From assembly GCA_002499585.1 (NCBI GenBank), contig DAMH01000005.1, positions 1-16,970 on the forward strand: DNA of 16,970 nt, given 5' to 3'. The notes below the pieces were generated by a model, which was given only the letters and a program-made list of their open reading frames with translations, ran no database searches and was not told where the DNA came from. Below, piece by piece: positions 1 to 7,464 of the stretch; within the stretch, counting starts at the first letter, position 1, and every line of letters starts with the position of its first letter. A program made the translations under genes and the position numbers. The DNA is from Euryarchaeota archaeon UBA552. GTDB lineage: Archaea; Thermoplasmatota; Poseidoniia; Poseidoniales; Thalassarchaeaceae.

Positions 1-984
1 ACCACAACTGCTGAATCGCCCTTCGCAATACAATTTTACGAAGTCCTAGTGGGATTTGGGATAGCAGGAACTGGGTTCGGGGTGATACTTGCTGTTGTGG
101 GGCGGGCAAGTCGGCCCGAAAACAGGGCAATGAGTTTGGCTATTGCGACTGCGGCAGGATCAGCAGGGCAGATAGTAGGGCCCATTGCGGCAGTATCGCT
201 CCTGAAGGTTGTGTCTTGGCAAACTGTGTTTTTGATATTCGCCGCGGCAATGATGCTTGTCTTGCTTCTCCTTCCTCTCATGCAAGCGCCTGACAGAGTC
301 CAGAAGGAGGATTTGGAAGAAAGCCTCGGAGAAATATTGAGGTTAGCACTGAAGGATCCTTCGTACATGATGATCTTTCTCGGATTCTTTTCTTGTGGAT
401 ATCAATTAGCGTTCATAACAGCGCATTTCCCTGCGATGGTGAGCGAGATGAGTGCTCCGGTAGACCCACTGGGATGGTGCGGCGACCTCGGGATTGAGAC
501 CACTGCAGAGCTTGGTGGTTTCGCTATCTCGGTGATTGGGGCGGCGAACATAATAGGGACTTTGATGGCGGGCTGGGCAGGGAAAAGGTATGGCAAAAAA
601 TGGCTTTTGTCTGGTATCTACGCGGGTCGATCTATCGCAGCAGCCTGGTTTATACTAACTCCTCCGACTGCTGAAACGGTCATTATCTTCTCATTTGCAA
701 TGGGTTTCCTTTGGCTCGCGACTGTCCCACTTACAAGTGGGTTGGTCGCTCACATCTATGGCCTGAGGTACATGGCAACACTGTATGGTATTGTCTTCTT
801 CTCCCATCAGCTCGGAAGTTTCGTAGGGGTCTACTTGGGAGGGTTGCTCTACGACCTTTACGGGAGTTACTATCTCGTGTGGTGGGTTGGTATAGCAGTA
901 GGGGTTTTCTCGTCCATTATACACCTCCCCGTACGCGAGGAGCCCAGAGTGACAACGAAGGTAACACTGCTCGGCAACGCTTAG
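1..984 (+). CDS. MFS family transporter, 3' part (5' end outside window)
   Basis: Integral membrane secondary transporter of the major facilitator superfamily; substrate unknown. The frame is open to the first base of the window, so the 327 residues seen are only the C-terminal part. The GTG at 49 is an internal valine codon, not a start. About nine hydrophobic segments are visible. The first few correspond to the end of the N-terminal six-helix bundle. A charged cytoplasmic loop follows (residues about 100-115, rich in E and K), then the C-terminal bundle. The loop with G-W-A-G-K-R-Y-G-K-K matches the conserved MFS motif between helices 2/3 and 8/9. The style recalls the oxalate/formate antiporter and monocarboxylate-transporter branches, but I cannot assign a substrate. 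It ends 15 nt before the phosphomannomutase gene on the same strand, so the two may be co-transcribed. Confidence 0.85.
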   Translation, partial: TTTAESPFAIQFYEVLVGFGIAGTGFGVILAVVGRASRPENRAMSLAIATAAGSAGQIVGPIAAVSLLKVVSWQTVFLIFAAAMMLVLLLLPLMQAPDRVQKEDLEESLGEILRLALKDPSYMMIFLGFFSCGYQLAFITAHFPAMVSEMSAPVDPLGWCGDLGIETTAELGGFAISVIGAANIIGTLMAGWAGKRYGKKWLLSGIYAGRSIAAAWFILTPPTAETVIIFSFAMGFLWLATVPLTSGLVAHIYGLRYMATLYGIVFFSHQLGSFVGVYLGGLLYDLYGSYYLVWWVGIAVGVFSSIIHLPVREEPRVTTKVTLLGNA

Positions 985-999
985 GAACGACCGCACCTC

Positions 1000-2400
1000 G
1001 TGAAGACTGTGAGTGTCTTCAAGGCATATGATATCAGGGGAATCGCCGGCCAGGATATTGACTTTGATTTCAGCAGAAGGCTCGGGAGATCTATAGTGGA
1101 ATTTACCCAATCGGATTCCATCAGCATCGGTCGAGACATAAGGTCCTCTGGAGAAACATTGCAAGAAGGGCTCGTGCAAGGTATTAGGGAAAGTGGTTGC
1201 AAGGTTCTGGACCTTGGTGTCGTGCCTACTGGAGTTGTTTACCGGTCCTCAATGGGCCTTGATGTCGACACTGCTGTTGCCATCACAGCGAGCCACAACC
1301 CTCCCCAGTACAACGGTTTCAAGATAGTGAACAACGGGTTGCCCATTGCGGGAGAGGCTCTTCAACAACTCAAGTTGGTTTTTGATTCGATTGGGGAGGT
1401 TCCAATCAGGGAAATGGGGAAATTGGAAGACTGCCGGGATTACCACCAGTCTGTAATTCAGGAAATTGTTAGTGATGTTGGCCCTTTGACGAGGAGCGTG
1501 CGTGTTGCTGTCGACGGCTCGAATTCAGTACCGGGGCCGTTTATGGTGGATGTGTTGGGAAAGTTGGGAGCAGATGTTGTAGCATTAAACTGCAGCTGGG
1601 ATATCGACAACGCGGCTCACCCTGCTGATCCGACTAGACCGGAGAATATGATCCAGCTAGCAGACCAGGTCGTAAAACATCGGTGTGAATTCGGAATTTG
1701 CGTAGATGGAGATGGAGATAGGATCGGTGTCGTTGATGAGAATGGATCATTTATTCACCCAGATCGCTTGATAGGGTTGTTTGCTTCAGACATCCTAGAT
1801 GGTATGGAAAACGGGGTTGAGGATGATGTTAGAACGATTCTCTTCGATGTGAAATGCAGCATGGGTGTTGGGCAAACCATAGAGCGTCATGGGGGCTTGC
1901 CGGCAATGGTCAGAACAGGACACTCGTTCATGAAAAAAGAGCTCTCCGACCGTCCAGATATTAACTTCGCAGGTGAGATGTCAGGACATTTCTTCTTTAA
2001 TGACAGGTGGAATGGGCATGATTGTTCGATGTACAACAGCGCACGCTTGATCGAGCTTGTATCAAGGAAGATGTCCGAGACAGGTAATCCCATGAAGTTC
2101 TCCAACCTGATGGAAATCACACCATCCTACCCTTCGACTGGCGAAGTCAAGGTTTCTTTCGACGGCGATAGAAAGGCGATGATGACAATGGTGGAAACGG
2201 CTTTCAGAGATATGGAATACAGTTCCATCGACGGTATCAGGGTGATCTATCCAAACGGATGGTACCTGTGCAGACCATCGAACACAGAGCCAATATTGGT
2301 TATGAGAGCCGAGGGGACTTCAAACAGCGCCCTGAATTCGATCCTAGGAGATGTGAAATCTCGTATCGGTGGTTTTGTTGACCTCTCGGCTTTAAGCTAG
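1000..2400 (+). CDS. Phosphomannomutase/phosphoglucomutase (alpha-D-phosphohexomutase family)
   Basis: Interconverts hexose 1- and 6-phosphates in the cytoplasm, feeding nucleotide-sugar synthesis for glycans. It is complete at 466 residues, the usual family length. All four active-site signatures are present: the phosphoserine loop T-A-S-H-N-P with Ser98; the Mg-binding loop D-G-D-G-D-R at 236-241; the sugar-binding loop G-E-M-S-G-H at 325-330; and the phosphate-binding loop R-P-S-N-T-E-P at 425-431. The GEMSGH loop fits the bifunctional PMM/PGM type better than GlmM, but substrate preference cannot be settled by eye. The start is a GTG at 1000, 15 nt after the transporter stop and without a Shine-Dalgarno sequence; an in-frame GTG at 1009 is the alternative. 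It converges on the membrane-protein gene at 2402 with one base between the stop codons. Confidence 0.95.
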   Translation: MKTVSVFKAYDIRGIAGQDIDFDFSRRLGRSIVEFTQSDSISIGRDIRSSGETLQEGLVQGIRESGCKVLDLGVVPTGVVYRSSMGLDVDTAVAITASHNPPQYNGFKIVNNGLPIAGEALQQLKLVFDSIGEVPIREMGKLEDCRDYHQSVIQEIVSDVGPLTRSVRVAVDGSNSVPGPFMVDVLGKLGADVVALNCSWDIDNAAHPADPTRPENMIQLADQVVKHRCEFGICVDGDGDRIGVVDENGSFIHPDRLIGLFASDILDGMENGVEDDVRTILFDVKCSMGVGQTIERHGGLPAMVRTGHSFMKKELSDRPDINFAGEMSGHFFFNDRWNGHDCSMYNSARLIELVSRKMSETGNPMKFSNLMEITPSYPSTGEVKVSFDGDRKAMMTMVETAFRDMEYSSIDGIRVIYPNGWYLCRPSNTEPILVMRAEGTSNSALNSILGDVKSRIGGFVDLSALS

Positions 2401-2401
2401 A

Positions 2402-2920
2402 TCATTCGTCATCTAGATCATTGCCATTCATCAAAAGAGGCAGTGCAACTATGGCACCGCAGCATACTGCTCCAATGGCCGTACCGACCAACCCGACTGA
2501 TGCTGCCAAGCCGCCCAATCCCTCAGCACCGATTGCATCTCCGACCTCATCCGCCACCAAACCTAAGACGATCGAGCCCAAGACACCGTCGATGACATTT
2601 ACACCGACTGCGCCAAATCCGAACCAGACTCCCTTCTTCTTGTAATTCCAGAGCAAAAATCCTGCATAGGTGAATATTGCAGCCGCCGCGAGTCCTAACA
2701 AAGGTGATACGTAGAACCAGAAGGAGTATGATGTTTCATCGGCGTTCCACGTGGTGATTGCATCTCCGGCACCCAATAGCTCGATTATAGAGAATATCAC
2801 TCCAAGTCCACCCAATAACATTGCCAGAGCTCCAAACACCCTGGGCCCACCACTCTTTTGGTTGGCGTAAACGATTGTCGTCGTGGCAGGTGGTGCTGTG
2901 GCTTCGCCCTCTATGGTCAT
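2402..2920 (-). CDS. Four-helix membrane protein of unknown function
   Basis: I do not recognise this 172-residue protein. It has a short polar, proline- and threonine-rich N-terminus (about 25 residues). Four hydrophobic segments lie at roughly residues 28-50, 68-91, 98-122 and 138-164, and the tail is acidic (N-D-L-D-D-E). A basic loop (K-K-K near residue 95) separates helices 2 and 3, which suggests that loop is cytoplasmic. Glycine and alanine are abundant in the helices, as in tightly packed small membrane proteins. I chose the ATG at 2920; the frame also has a TTG seven codons upstream (2941) that would add a short extension. No Shine-Dalgarno sequence precedes either. It stands alone on its strand, stop to stop with the phosphomannomutase gene and upstream of the tRNA gene, so context gives no functional hint. 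Confidence 0.75.
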   Translation of the reverse strand: MTIEGEATAPPATTTIVYANQKSGGPRVFGALAMLLGGLGVIFSIIELLGAGDAITTWNADETSYSFWFYVSPLLGLAAAAIFTYAGFLLWNYKKKGVWFGFGAVGVNVIDGVLGSIVLGLVADEVGDAIGAEGLGGLAASVGLVGTAIGAVCCGAIVALPLLMNGNDLDDE

Positions 2921-2941
2921 AGTAATGCCTGATCGGACCAA

Positions 2942-3050
2942 GATGTTAAGTTTGATCCCGTAAAATGATGTTTTGAGGATAGGAAGTCAGTTTTTTTATC
3001 GATGTAAGCACCGCTTTGCTTATTCAGGGCTTGACTTTGGGAAGGACGAA
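2942..3050. promoter_or_regulatory. Intergenic region with candidate tRNA promoter
   Basis: This 109-bp spacer separates the start of the membrane-protein gene (-) from tRNA-Thr (+). It probably carries both divergent promoters. Two A/T-rich candidates for an archaeal TATA box (box A) serving the tRNA are visible: GCTTATTC around 3018-3025, about 26 bp before the tRNA, and a T-run followed by ATC at about 2991-3000. The first fits the usual box A to transcription-start distance better. Neither has been tested. Confidence 0.35.
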
Positions 3051-3127
3051 GCCACTGTAGCTTAGCCTGGTATAGCGTCTGATTCGTAATCAGAAGATCG
3101 GGAGTTCGAATCTCCCCAGTGGCTCCA
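3051..3127 (+). tRNA. tRNA-Thr (anticodon CGU), CCA encoded
   Basis: A full cloverleaf can be drawn. The acceptor stem is GCCACTG with CAGTGGC. The D arm has GG in its loop. The anticodon stem is TCTGA with TCAGA, enclosing the seven-base loop TTCGTAA. The variable loop has five bases, and the T arm is GGGAG-TTCGAAT-CTCCC. The anticodon CGT (3085-3087) reads the threonine codon ACG. The discriminator base is T at 3124, and CCA at 3125-3127 is present in the DNA. There is no intron. The 3' end lies two bases from the stop codon of pgk on the other strand. Confidence 0.96.
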
Positions 3128-3129
3128 TA

Positions 3130-4392
3130 TCATAGAAGCATGTTTCGCTCAGAAAGAGTTGATTTAGAGGCCTCGTACGACTCAGTCAATGATCTGATGA
3201 CAGGCATGTCTCCTCCGGACAACATCGTGAGGGTAGCTCCACCGCCTGAGCTGTTGTGGGTAACACTGCCAGAGGCCCCTCTGGCTTCTACAAGTGCGCT
3301 TGTATGGCCCCCTCCGATTATCGTCATTGCATTAGTTTCAGTTACCATATTGAGGACTTCGACGGTCCCGAAGGCAAAATTATCTTTTTCAAAATACGAG
3401 GCTGGACCATTCCAAAGCACACATGATGACTCCCTGATTATTGGATGCAGTGCCTTCAGTGTTCCAATTCCGACGTCGTATATCGGGTGCTCCGTGGGCA
3501 GCTCAGACAAGGATATTTGCGCGCGCTTTTCGTTGACCTCGATAGCAAGATCTTCTGGAAGAATGATTTTTTCCCTGAATTCGGATAAGATCCTCTTTGC
3601 TAGTTTCATCGTGACTTCTTCATTTGGGTGAACTTGATTCATAGCGAAATTAGCATTTCTCAGACCAATGTCTACGCCGTCTGCCAGAAGCATGAAATTT
3701 CCTACTACGCCCAGGAATACGACTTTGTCTATGTGTTCTTTTTCAAGCAAATTTGATGCTACTCCCAGCGAGTCATCTGCCTTGGCACCGCCCAGAATGG
3801 CCACATATGGCCTGGGTGGATTATCCACAGCTATCGACAGAGCATCTATCTCTCTTTTCAGAAGTGAGCCTGCGACAGATGGAAGTAACCTAGTAAAACC
3901 GATGAGGCTAGGGGAGGACCTGTGTGCTGAGCCAAACGCGTCGTTGACAAACAAATCAAAAAACGGTGCAAGTTTCTGTACAATCTCGGAACTTTCCATG
4001 TCGGTGGTTTGGCCCCTCATTTCGTTCTCATCTCGGTGGATCCTAATGTTGTCCAGAATGAGTACCCCGCCCGGTTTGAGGGACTCTATGGCATGTAAGG
4101 CATCTCTCCCGCAGATATCAGGTACGAAATTAACATCCCTCTCCAAAATCTTGGACAGCCTTTCTGAGTGAGATCTCATGTCTGTGAAGTCATACCTGCC
4201 CGGTCTTGATTGATGCGCGAGAATCACTACCGACGAACGCTCCAGTTTCTTCAACGAAGGTACAATCATCCTCATCCTCGTATCGTCCAGAAATCTTTTC
4301 GTATTGGGATCTAGAGGTAGATTTAGGTCGGCGCGGAACAGAACTTTCAGTCCATCCAATCGAACTTCGTCCAGTCCGAGGACTTTCTCCAC
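3130..4392 (-). CDS. pgk: Phosphoglycerate kinase, archaeal type
   Basis: Catalyses reversible phosphate transfer between 1,3-bisphosphoglycerate and ADP to give 3-phosphoglycerate and ATP, in central carbon metabolism. The 420-residue protein has the expected length and landmarks: F-R-A-D-L-N-L-P near residue 20 (N-terminal substrate loop); L-A-H-Q-S-R-P-G near 60, a form common in archaeal enzymes; V-N-D-A-F-G-S-A-H-R near 150; the G-G-A-K nucleotide-side motif near 200; and G-G-G-H-T plus G-G-G-A near the C-terminus. The start is a GTG at 4392 with a weak GAGGG six bases upstream. The gene faces the M24 peptidase gene head to head. If pgk is leaderless or has a short leader, its promoter must overlap the leader or early codons of that neighbour. 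Its 3' untranslated region would run antisense through tRNA-Thr. Confidence 0.96.
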   Translation of the reverse strand: MEKVLGLDEVRLDGLKVLFRADLNLPLDPNTKRFLDDTRMRMIVPSLKKLERSSVVILAHQSRPGRYDFTDMRSHSERLSKILERDVNFVPDICGRDALHAIESLKPGGVLILDNIRIHRDENEMRGQTTDMESSEIVQKLAPFFDLFVNDAFGSAHRSSPSLIGFTRLLPSVAGSLLKREIDALSIAVDNPPRPYVAILGGAKADDSLGVASNLLEKEHIDKVVFLGVVGNFMLLADGVDIGLRNANFAMNQVHPNEEVTMKLAKRILSEFREKIILPEDLAIEVNEKRAQISLSELPTEHPIYDVGIGTLKALHPIIRESSCVLWNGPASYFEKDNFAFGTVEVLNMVTETNAMTIIGGGHTSALVEARGASGSVTHNSSGGGATLTMLSGGDMPVIRSLTESYEASKSTLSERNMLL

Positions 4393-4478
4393 GGCTATCC
4401 CTCGGGCTCGTTGGTTTTGACTGTGTGGTGTTTATGTCAGGAAAGAACCATCTATTCGTTAGGTCCAGCGACGTCTGC
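4393..4478. promoter_or_regulatory. Divergent promoter region pgk / M24 peptidase
   Basis: An 86-bp spacer between the GTG of pgk (-) and the preferred ATG of the peptidase gene (+). The TTTATG at 4430-4435 resembles an archaeal TATA box. It would place a transcription start near 4457-4460 and give the peptidase a leader of about 20 nt. The same ATG at 4434 could instead be a more distal start codon. No clear box A is visible for pgk. Confidence 0.3.
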
Positions 4479-5729
4479 ATGCAATTTGGGGCAAACGGGC
4501 CTGACGGTCAGGATTGGCGAGTACCGGTATCAGAAATCGTGGCTCGTCGAAAAAGGGTGTCGGACTCCTTAGCCTCCGAAGGCATACAATCCGTGATTGT
4601 AGAGGACCCGGTTGAATTATACTGGCTGACCGGAGGTAGACAGAGAGGCATTCTGGTAGTAGGTGCGACTGACTCCGGTGTTGAAACCACACACTGGGTG
4701 AGGAAATCCCTATCACGAGCAAGATGGGAATCCGGGGGGGATGACGCCCCGGACAGTCTATGTGACCAACCAAGGTCATCCATGCTAGAGGACGGGCTCA
4801 GAGGAATTGGAGTTACTGAGGTCCCCGCCATGCTCCAAGACAGTCTACCGACAGCAAGGTGGAGCTTTCTATCAGACTGTTTGTCAAGTTTATCACCATC
4901 AAATCACAACGCTTCGCCCATAATCCACAAACTTAGAGAGGTGAAATCTGATTGGGAGATTGATCAGATACGAACATCTGGATCTGTCAACCAGAAGATG
5001 TTTAGTCAAATTTCCAAAGAATGTCAGGTCGGGATGACTGAACTGGAGGTCGCTTCAATTGCCGAAAAGGTAAGCAGGCGTGAAGGGTTTGGTGGGAGAA
5101 TAAGGATGAGGAGGTGGCCAATGGACTGTGATAGGGCTGTAATTGTGACAGGCAGATCCGGTGGAGTGCCATCGTTTTTCGATTCGGCCGTCGGAGGATT
5201 TGGTTCAAATCCAATCGCTCCGCTGGGATCAGGTCACAGACGGATAAAGGAAGCCGAACCAGTACTGGTAGATTTGGTCCATGTTCATCGCGGTTACGTA
5301 TCTGACTGCACGAGAATGTACAGTTTTGGAAATTTATCTCAAGACTGGTTGGCGAGGCTGGATGATATGGCTGAGATCCGTGGATCGCTCATTGACGCTC
5401 TGAACAAAGGTGAGAGTTGTGCCAGAGCATGGGAATTGGGTAGAGATATGGCACTTGAGATGGGTTACGAGGATAATCTAATGGGTATCGCGCCCCACCA
5501 AGCTAAGTTTCTCGGGCATTCAGTAGGCTTAGAATTGGACGAGACCCCAGTATTGGCCGATCGGTTCATCGAACCTATGATACCAGGCAACACTATGGCC
5601 ATAGAACCCAAGGTTGTCTATGCTGACGGTGCTATTGGCACAGAGGACACGTGGTATTGTACAAAAGAAGGACTCAAGTGCCTGACTGGAGGAAGTGATA
5701 TCCCGGACTACACAGAATTATCTGTTTAG
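4479..5729 (+). CDS. M24 family metallopeptidase (Xaa-Pro peptidase-like)
   Basis: Probable cytoplasmic aminopeptidase or prolidase with the pita-bread fold; predicted length 416 residues. An N-terminal creatinase-like domain precedes the catalytic domain. The five metal ligands are all present: Asp265 in V-L-V-D-L, Asp276 in S-D-C-T-R, His347 in G-H-S-V-G-L, Glu376 in A-I-E-P-K and Glu389 in G-T-E-D-T. An active dinuclear-metal enzyme is therefore expected. The second His of the usual G-H-G-x-G-L-E-x-H-E motif is Asp (L-E-L-D-E). That spelling, together with the V-P-S-F-F-D-S segment, matches from memory a subfamily common in bacteria. Start choice is uncertain. The ATG at 4479 gives an N-terminus of family-like length. 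The ATG at 4434 would add 15 residues, and the frame stays open back to 4206, inside pgk on the other strand. A run of seven G at 4734-4740 does not break the frame. Confidence 0.88.
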   Translation: MQFGANGPDGQDWRVPVSEIVARRKRVSDSLASEGIQSVIVEDPVELYWLTGGRQRGILVVGATDSGVETTHWVRKSLSRARWESGGDDAPDSLCDQPRSSMLEDGLRGIGVTEVPAMLQDSLPTARWSFLSDCLSSLSPSNHNASPIIHKLREVKSDWEIDQIRTSGSVNQKMFSQISKECQVGMTELEVASIAEKVSRREGFGGRIRMRRWPMDCDRAVIVTGRSGGVPSFFDSAVGGFGSNPIAPLGSGHRRIKEAEPVLVDLVHVHRGYVSDCTRMYSFGNLSQDWLARLDDMAEIRGSLIDALNKGESCARAWELGRDMALEMGYEDNLMGIAPHQAKFLGHSVGLELDETPVLADRFIEPMIPGNTMAIEPKVVYADGAIGTEDTWYCTKEGLKCLTGGSDIPDYTELSV

Positions 5730-5784
5730 CTAAAGAAACCACGGCTAGATGTGTTTACGCGGTACTCGGTGATAAGTTCCAAGA

Positions 5785-5961
5785 TCAAGGTTCATCGCTA
5801 TCTTCTGTATTCTTTTTTCCCATACTTCTATTGATTTTCCTCTGTTCGATTATCTTCAATTTTGCTGAGAGCCTTGACCACAGGAACCACACAAAAACAG
5901 ATATGCCGATCAGATCAAAAATAATGATGACAAGTATGTCACGATCGACCATAATTATCAT
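5785..5961 (-). CDS. Small single-span membrane protein, 58 residues
   Basis: A short frame below the usual length cut-off. It opens with ATG directly after the ferredoxin stop codon (TAG then ATG, no gap) and ends in TGA at 5785-5787. The product has a few residues, then one strongly hydrophobic stretch of about 20 residues (L-V-I-I-I-F-D-L-I-G to F-V-W-F-L-W), and then a basic, polar tail rich in K, R, N and E with a D-S-D-E end. This is the layout of a membrane anchor with its C-terminus in the cytoplasm. A second in-frame ATG at 5952 is possible. The abutting stop and start suggest translational coupling to the ferredoxin gene. I do not recognise a family. Translation is inferred from position and composition only. 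Confidence 0.6.
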   Translation of the reverse strand: MIIMVDRDILVIIIFDLIGISVFVWFLWSRLSAKLKIIEQRKINRSMGKKNTEDSDEP

Positions 5962-6294
5962 CTAAATTGGTGGAAGTATGTCTACTACGATGTCCTCTGT
6001 CGGGGACATGCAGCATGCGAGGATTCCGCCTTGGTCCACTAGGTAGTCATCTAATCCCGGAGGAAGGGTCTCCGGCAATTCTATTGAGCCTGATACAAGT
6101 CTGACCAGGCAGGTTCCACATGTACCCGAAGTGCAATTTGTGGGAATTGAGATGTCTGCTTCAATTGCGTGTTCAGCAATTGAAAGTCCTATTTTCCCAG
6201 ATGAGAAGCCGATTGGCAGGGATCCGCGTAAGAAGCGCACTGTTGTGGAGCACTTCGAGACGGTATCGTGGTGGTTTTTCAGCGATCCTCCCAT
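5962..6294 (-). CDS. Plant-type [2Fe-2S] ferredoxin
   Basis: Small electron carrier of 110 residues. The cluster ligands follow the plant/vertebrate spacing: Cys54, Cys59 and Cys62 in N-C-T-S-G-T-C-G-T-C, with the fourth Cys at 94 (Cys95 adjacent). The beta-grasp core starts near residue 17 with S-T-T-V-R-F and ends with V-V-D-I-L-P-P-I. The first 15 residues are polar and may be an extension. The ATG at 6294 lies inside the end of the upstream zinc-ribbon gene, overlapping it by 16 bases in another frame, so the pair is very likely one transcript. The 58-residue membrane-protein gene follows immediately. No reductase or oxygenase partner is adjacent. The crt operon in this window is a possible consumer of electrons, but that is only a guess. 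Confidence 0.9.
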   Translation of the reverse strand: MGGSLKNHHDTVSKCSTTVRFLRGSLPIGFSSGKIGLSIAEHAIEADISIPTNCTSGTCGTCLVRLVSGSIELPETLPPGLDDYLVDQGGILACCMSPTEDIVVDILPPI

Positions 6295-7379
6295 TTAGTC
6301 CACTTCCCAGACTGCTTGTTGAAGTAGAGTCCGGCTTTTTTCATCCACTTGTTGAACTTGGTAGCACCGGCACCTGTGGCAATTATGAAACTCTCGCGAT
6401 GTTCTTGTGCCTGTATGTATCCTTTCTCCTTCAGTGTCTTCTCAATCCAATCGTCTATCTCCATCAAGGTACCTGATAATTTACTTGCTTCCATGGAGGC
6501 TGAAATCTGATCTGCCGAGGCCCCAGTTGCCTCAATCTCTCTGGTAACCGACTCAGCCACCGCATCAGCGCTGGATTTCGCGGGTGGCGCTACCACTGGG
6601 TCCCGAGGACCCTTGTTCGGATTGATTGTTATCCAAGTAGAAGTCTCTGGATCAGAGATCTTGTCCGCTACCACACTTGCCAATCCCGCATGGAACTCTT
6701 CTTCGCATTCCCAGCATACAAATTTGAAATCCCTTGTATCTTCAATCACAGATGATCCCCGCGGATCCATCTCGTCACCGCAGTGAGGACAGGCGTGGAG
6801 GCATAAAACTGGAGCTATTTTTCTTCTGAAATCCACGATATCCTGAGGAGTCCCCTCTAACTCCAACATCTCATGGTCACGTGCCGCTTCCAGGCCTCTT
6901 GTCTCCAATTGGTCCTTCAGTTTTGACCTCTGCTCGTCTTTAGCCTCTTCATCGAAGATCGTCTCAAGCTTGACTATTAGCTCTACAGTCTTTCCAAGCC
7001 GATTCATTACTAGTTTTTTGTTCCTGAACGACTCAACCCTGGCTACCCTCTGTTCCTCTCTTTTTTCATTGAGTTGTTGCAGAAGGTCCTTTTGTTCTCT
7101 CTTGAACCTCTGCTCTTGGATTCTATCGACTTTCTTTGGTGCGCCTTTTGTTATCACGTCCGCGATGAATCTTTGTCTGCTTGATGCCCTCGGACCCGAT
7201 TTGACTGACTCAATTACAGATTTTGCAATTTCTTTTTTGATTCCGTAGTTATTAACTAACTTTTCTTCATCGAGTTTTTTCAGGTCCCCGATCTTTAATC
7301 CAGAATCAGAGAGTAGCTGCGATGTAGTCTCATCGATCCCGCGCCTTAACAGAGCCAGATAGGTGTCCTTCTTTGCCAT
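6279..7379 (-). CDS. Helix-hairpin-helix / coiled-coil / zinc-ribbon protein of unknown function
   Basis: A 366-residue soluble protein I cannot assign to a named family. Residues 1-62 look like a helix-hairpin-helix-type module (G-L-K-I-G-D-L-K-K-L, then Y-G-I-K-K-E-I-A). Residues about 85-175 are long, highly charged helices (E, K, R, Q) with likely coiled-coil character. A zinc-ribbon candidate follows: C-P-H-C at 197-200 and C-W-E-C at 222-225, with an extra Cys193. A proline/alanine-rich low-complexity linker runs from about 255 to 300. The end is a compact basic and aromatic domain (residues 305-366, ending W-T-K-W-E-D-R). This mix suggests nucleic-acid binding, which is inference. The ATG at 7379 is supported by GGAGG with seven bases between. 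The gene follows ksgA by 85 nt and overlaps the ferredoxin gene. Confidence 0.85.
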   Translation of the reverse strand: MAKKDTYLALLRRGIDETTSQLLSDSGLKIGDLKKLDEEKLVNNYGIKKEIAKSVIESVKSGPRASSRQRFIADVITKGAPKKVDRIQEQRFKREQKDLLQQLNEKREEQRVARVESFRNKKLVMNRLGKTVELIVKLETIFDEEAKDEQRSKLKDQLETRGLEAARDHEMLELEGTPQDIVDFRRKIAPVLCLHACPHCGDEMDPRGSSVIEDTRDFKFVCWECEEEFHAGLASVVADKISDPETSTWITINPNKGPRDPVVAPPAKSSADAVAESVTREIEATGASADQISASMEASKLSGTLMEIDDWIEKTLKEKGYIQAQEHRESFIIATGAGATKFNKWMKKAGLYFNKQSGKWTKWEDR

Positions 7380-7386
7380 TATATCC

Positions 7387-7391
7387 CCTCC
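7387..7391 (-). promoter_or_regulatory. Shine-Dalgarno site for the zinc-ribbon gene
   Basis: On the minus strand this reads GGAGG, seven bases before the ATG at 7379, which fixes that start. Confidence 0.75.
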
Positions 7392-7464
7392 CGAAAAGGC
7401 GTTGAGCGCGCATCGGCGGGCCTCGGAAGTGGGTATTGAATTTCAAGTCACGGGCATTTTGGAC

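Noticed and set aside
49..984. MFS gene starting at the GTG at 49
   Set aside because: The same frame is open to the first base and the upstream residues continue a transmembrane segment; the gene is truncated by the window edge.
691..1202. Minus-strand frames across the MFS/phosphomannomutase junction
   Set aside because: They lie opposite two well-supported genes and show no recognisable domain.
3119..4171. Two long plus-strand open frames opposite pgk
   Set aside because: Serine-rich, low-complexity translations without motifs, and the first overlaps the tRNA; antisense shadows of a strongly supported gene.
4731..4753. Seven-base inverted repeat TCCGGGG / CCCCGGA with a run of seven G
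   Set aside because: It lies inside the M24 coding frame, which stays intact; a slippage or frameshift site is not supported.
4206..5729. M24 peptidase starting at 4206
   Set aside because: It would overlap pgk by almost 190 bases on the opposite strand with no family similarity in the extension.
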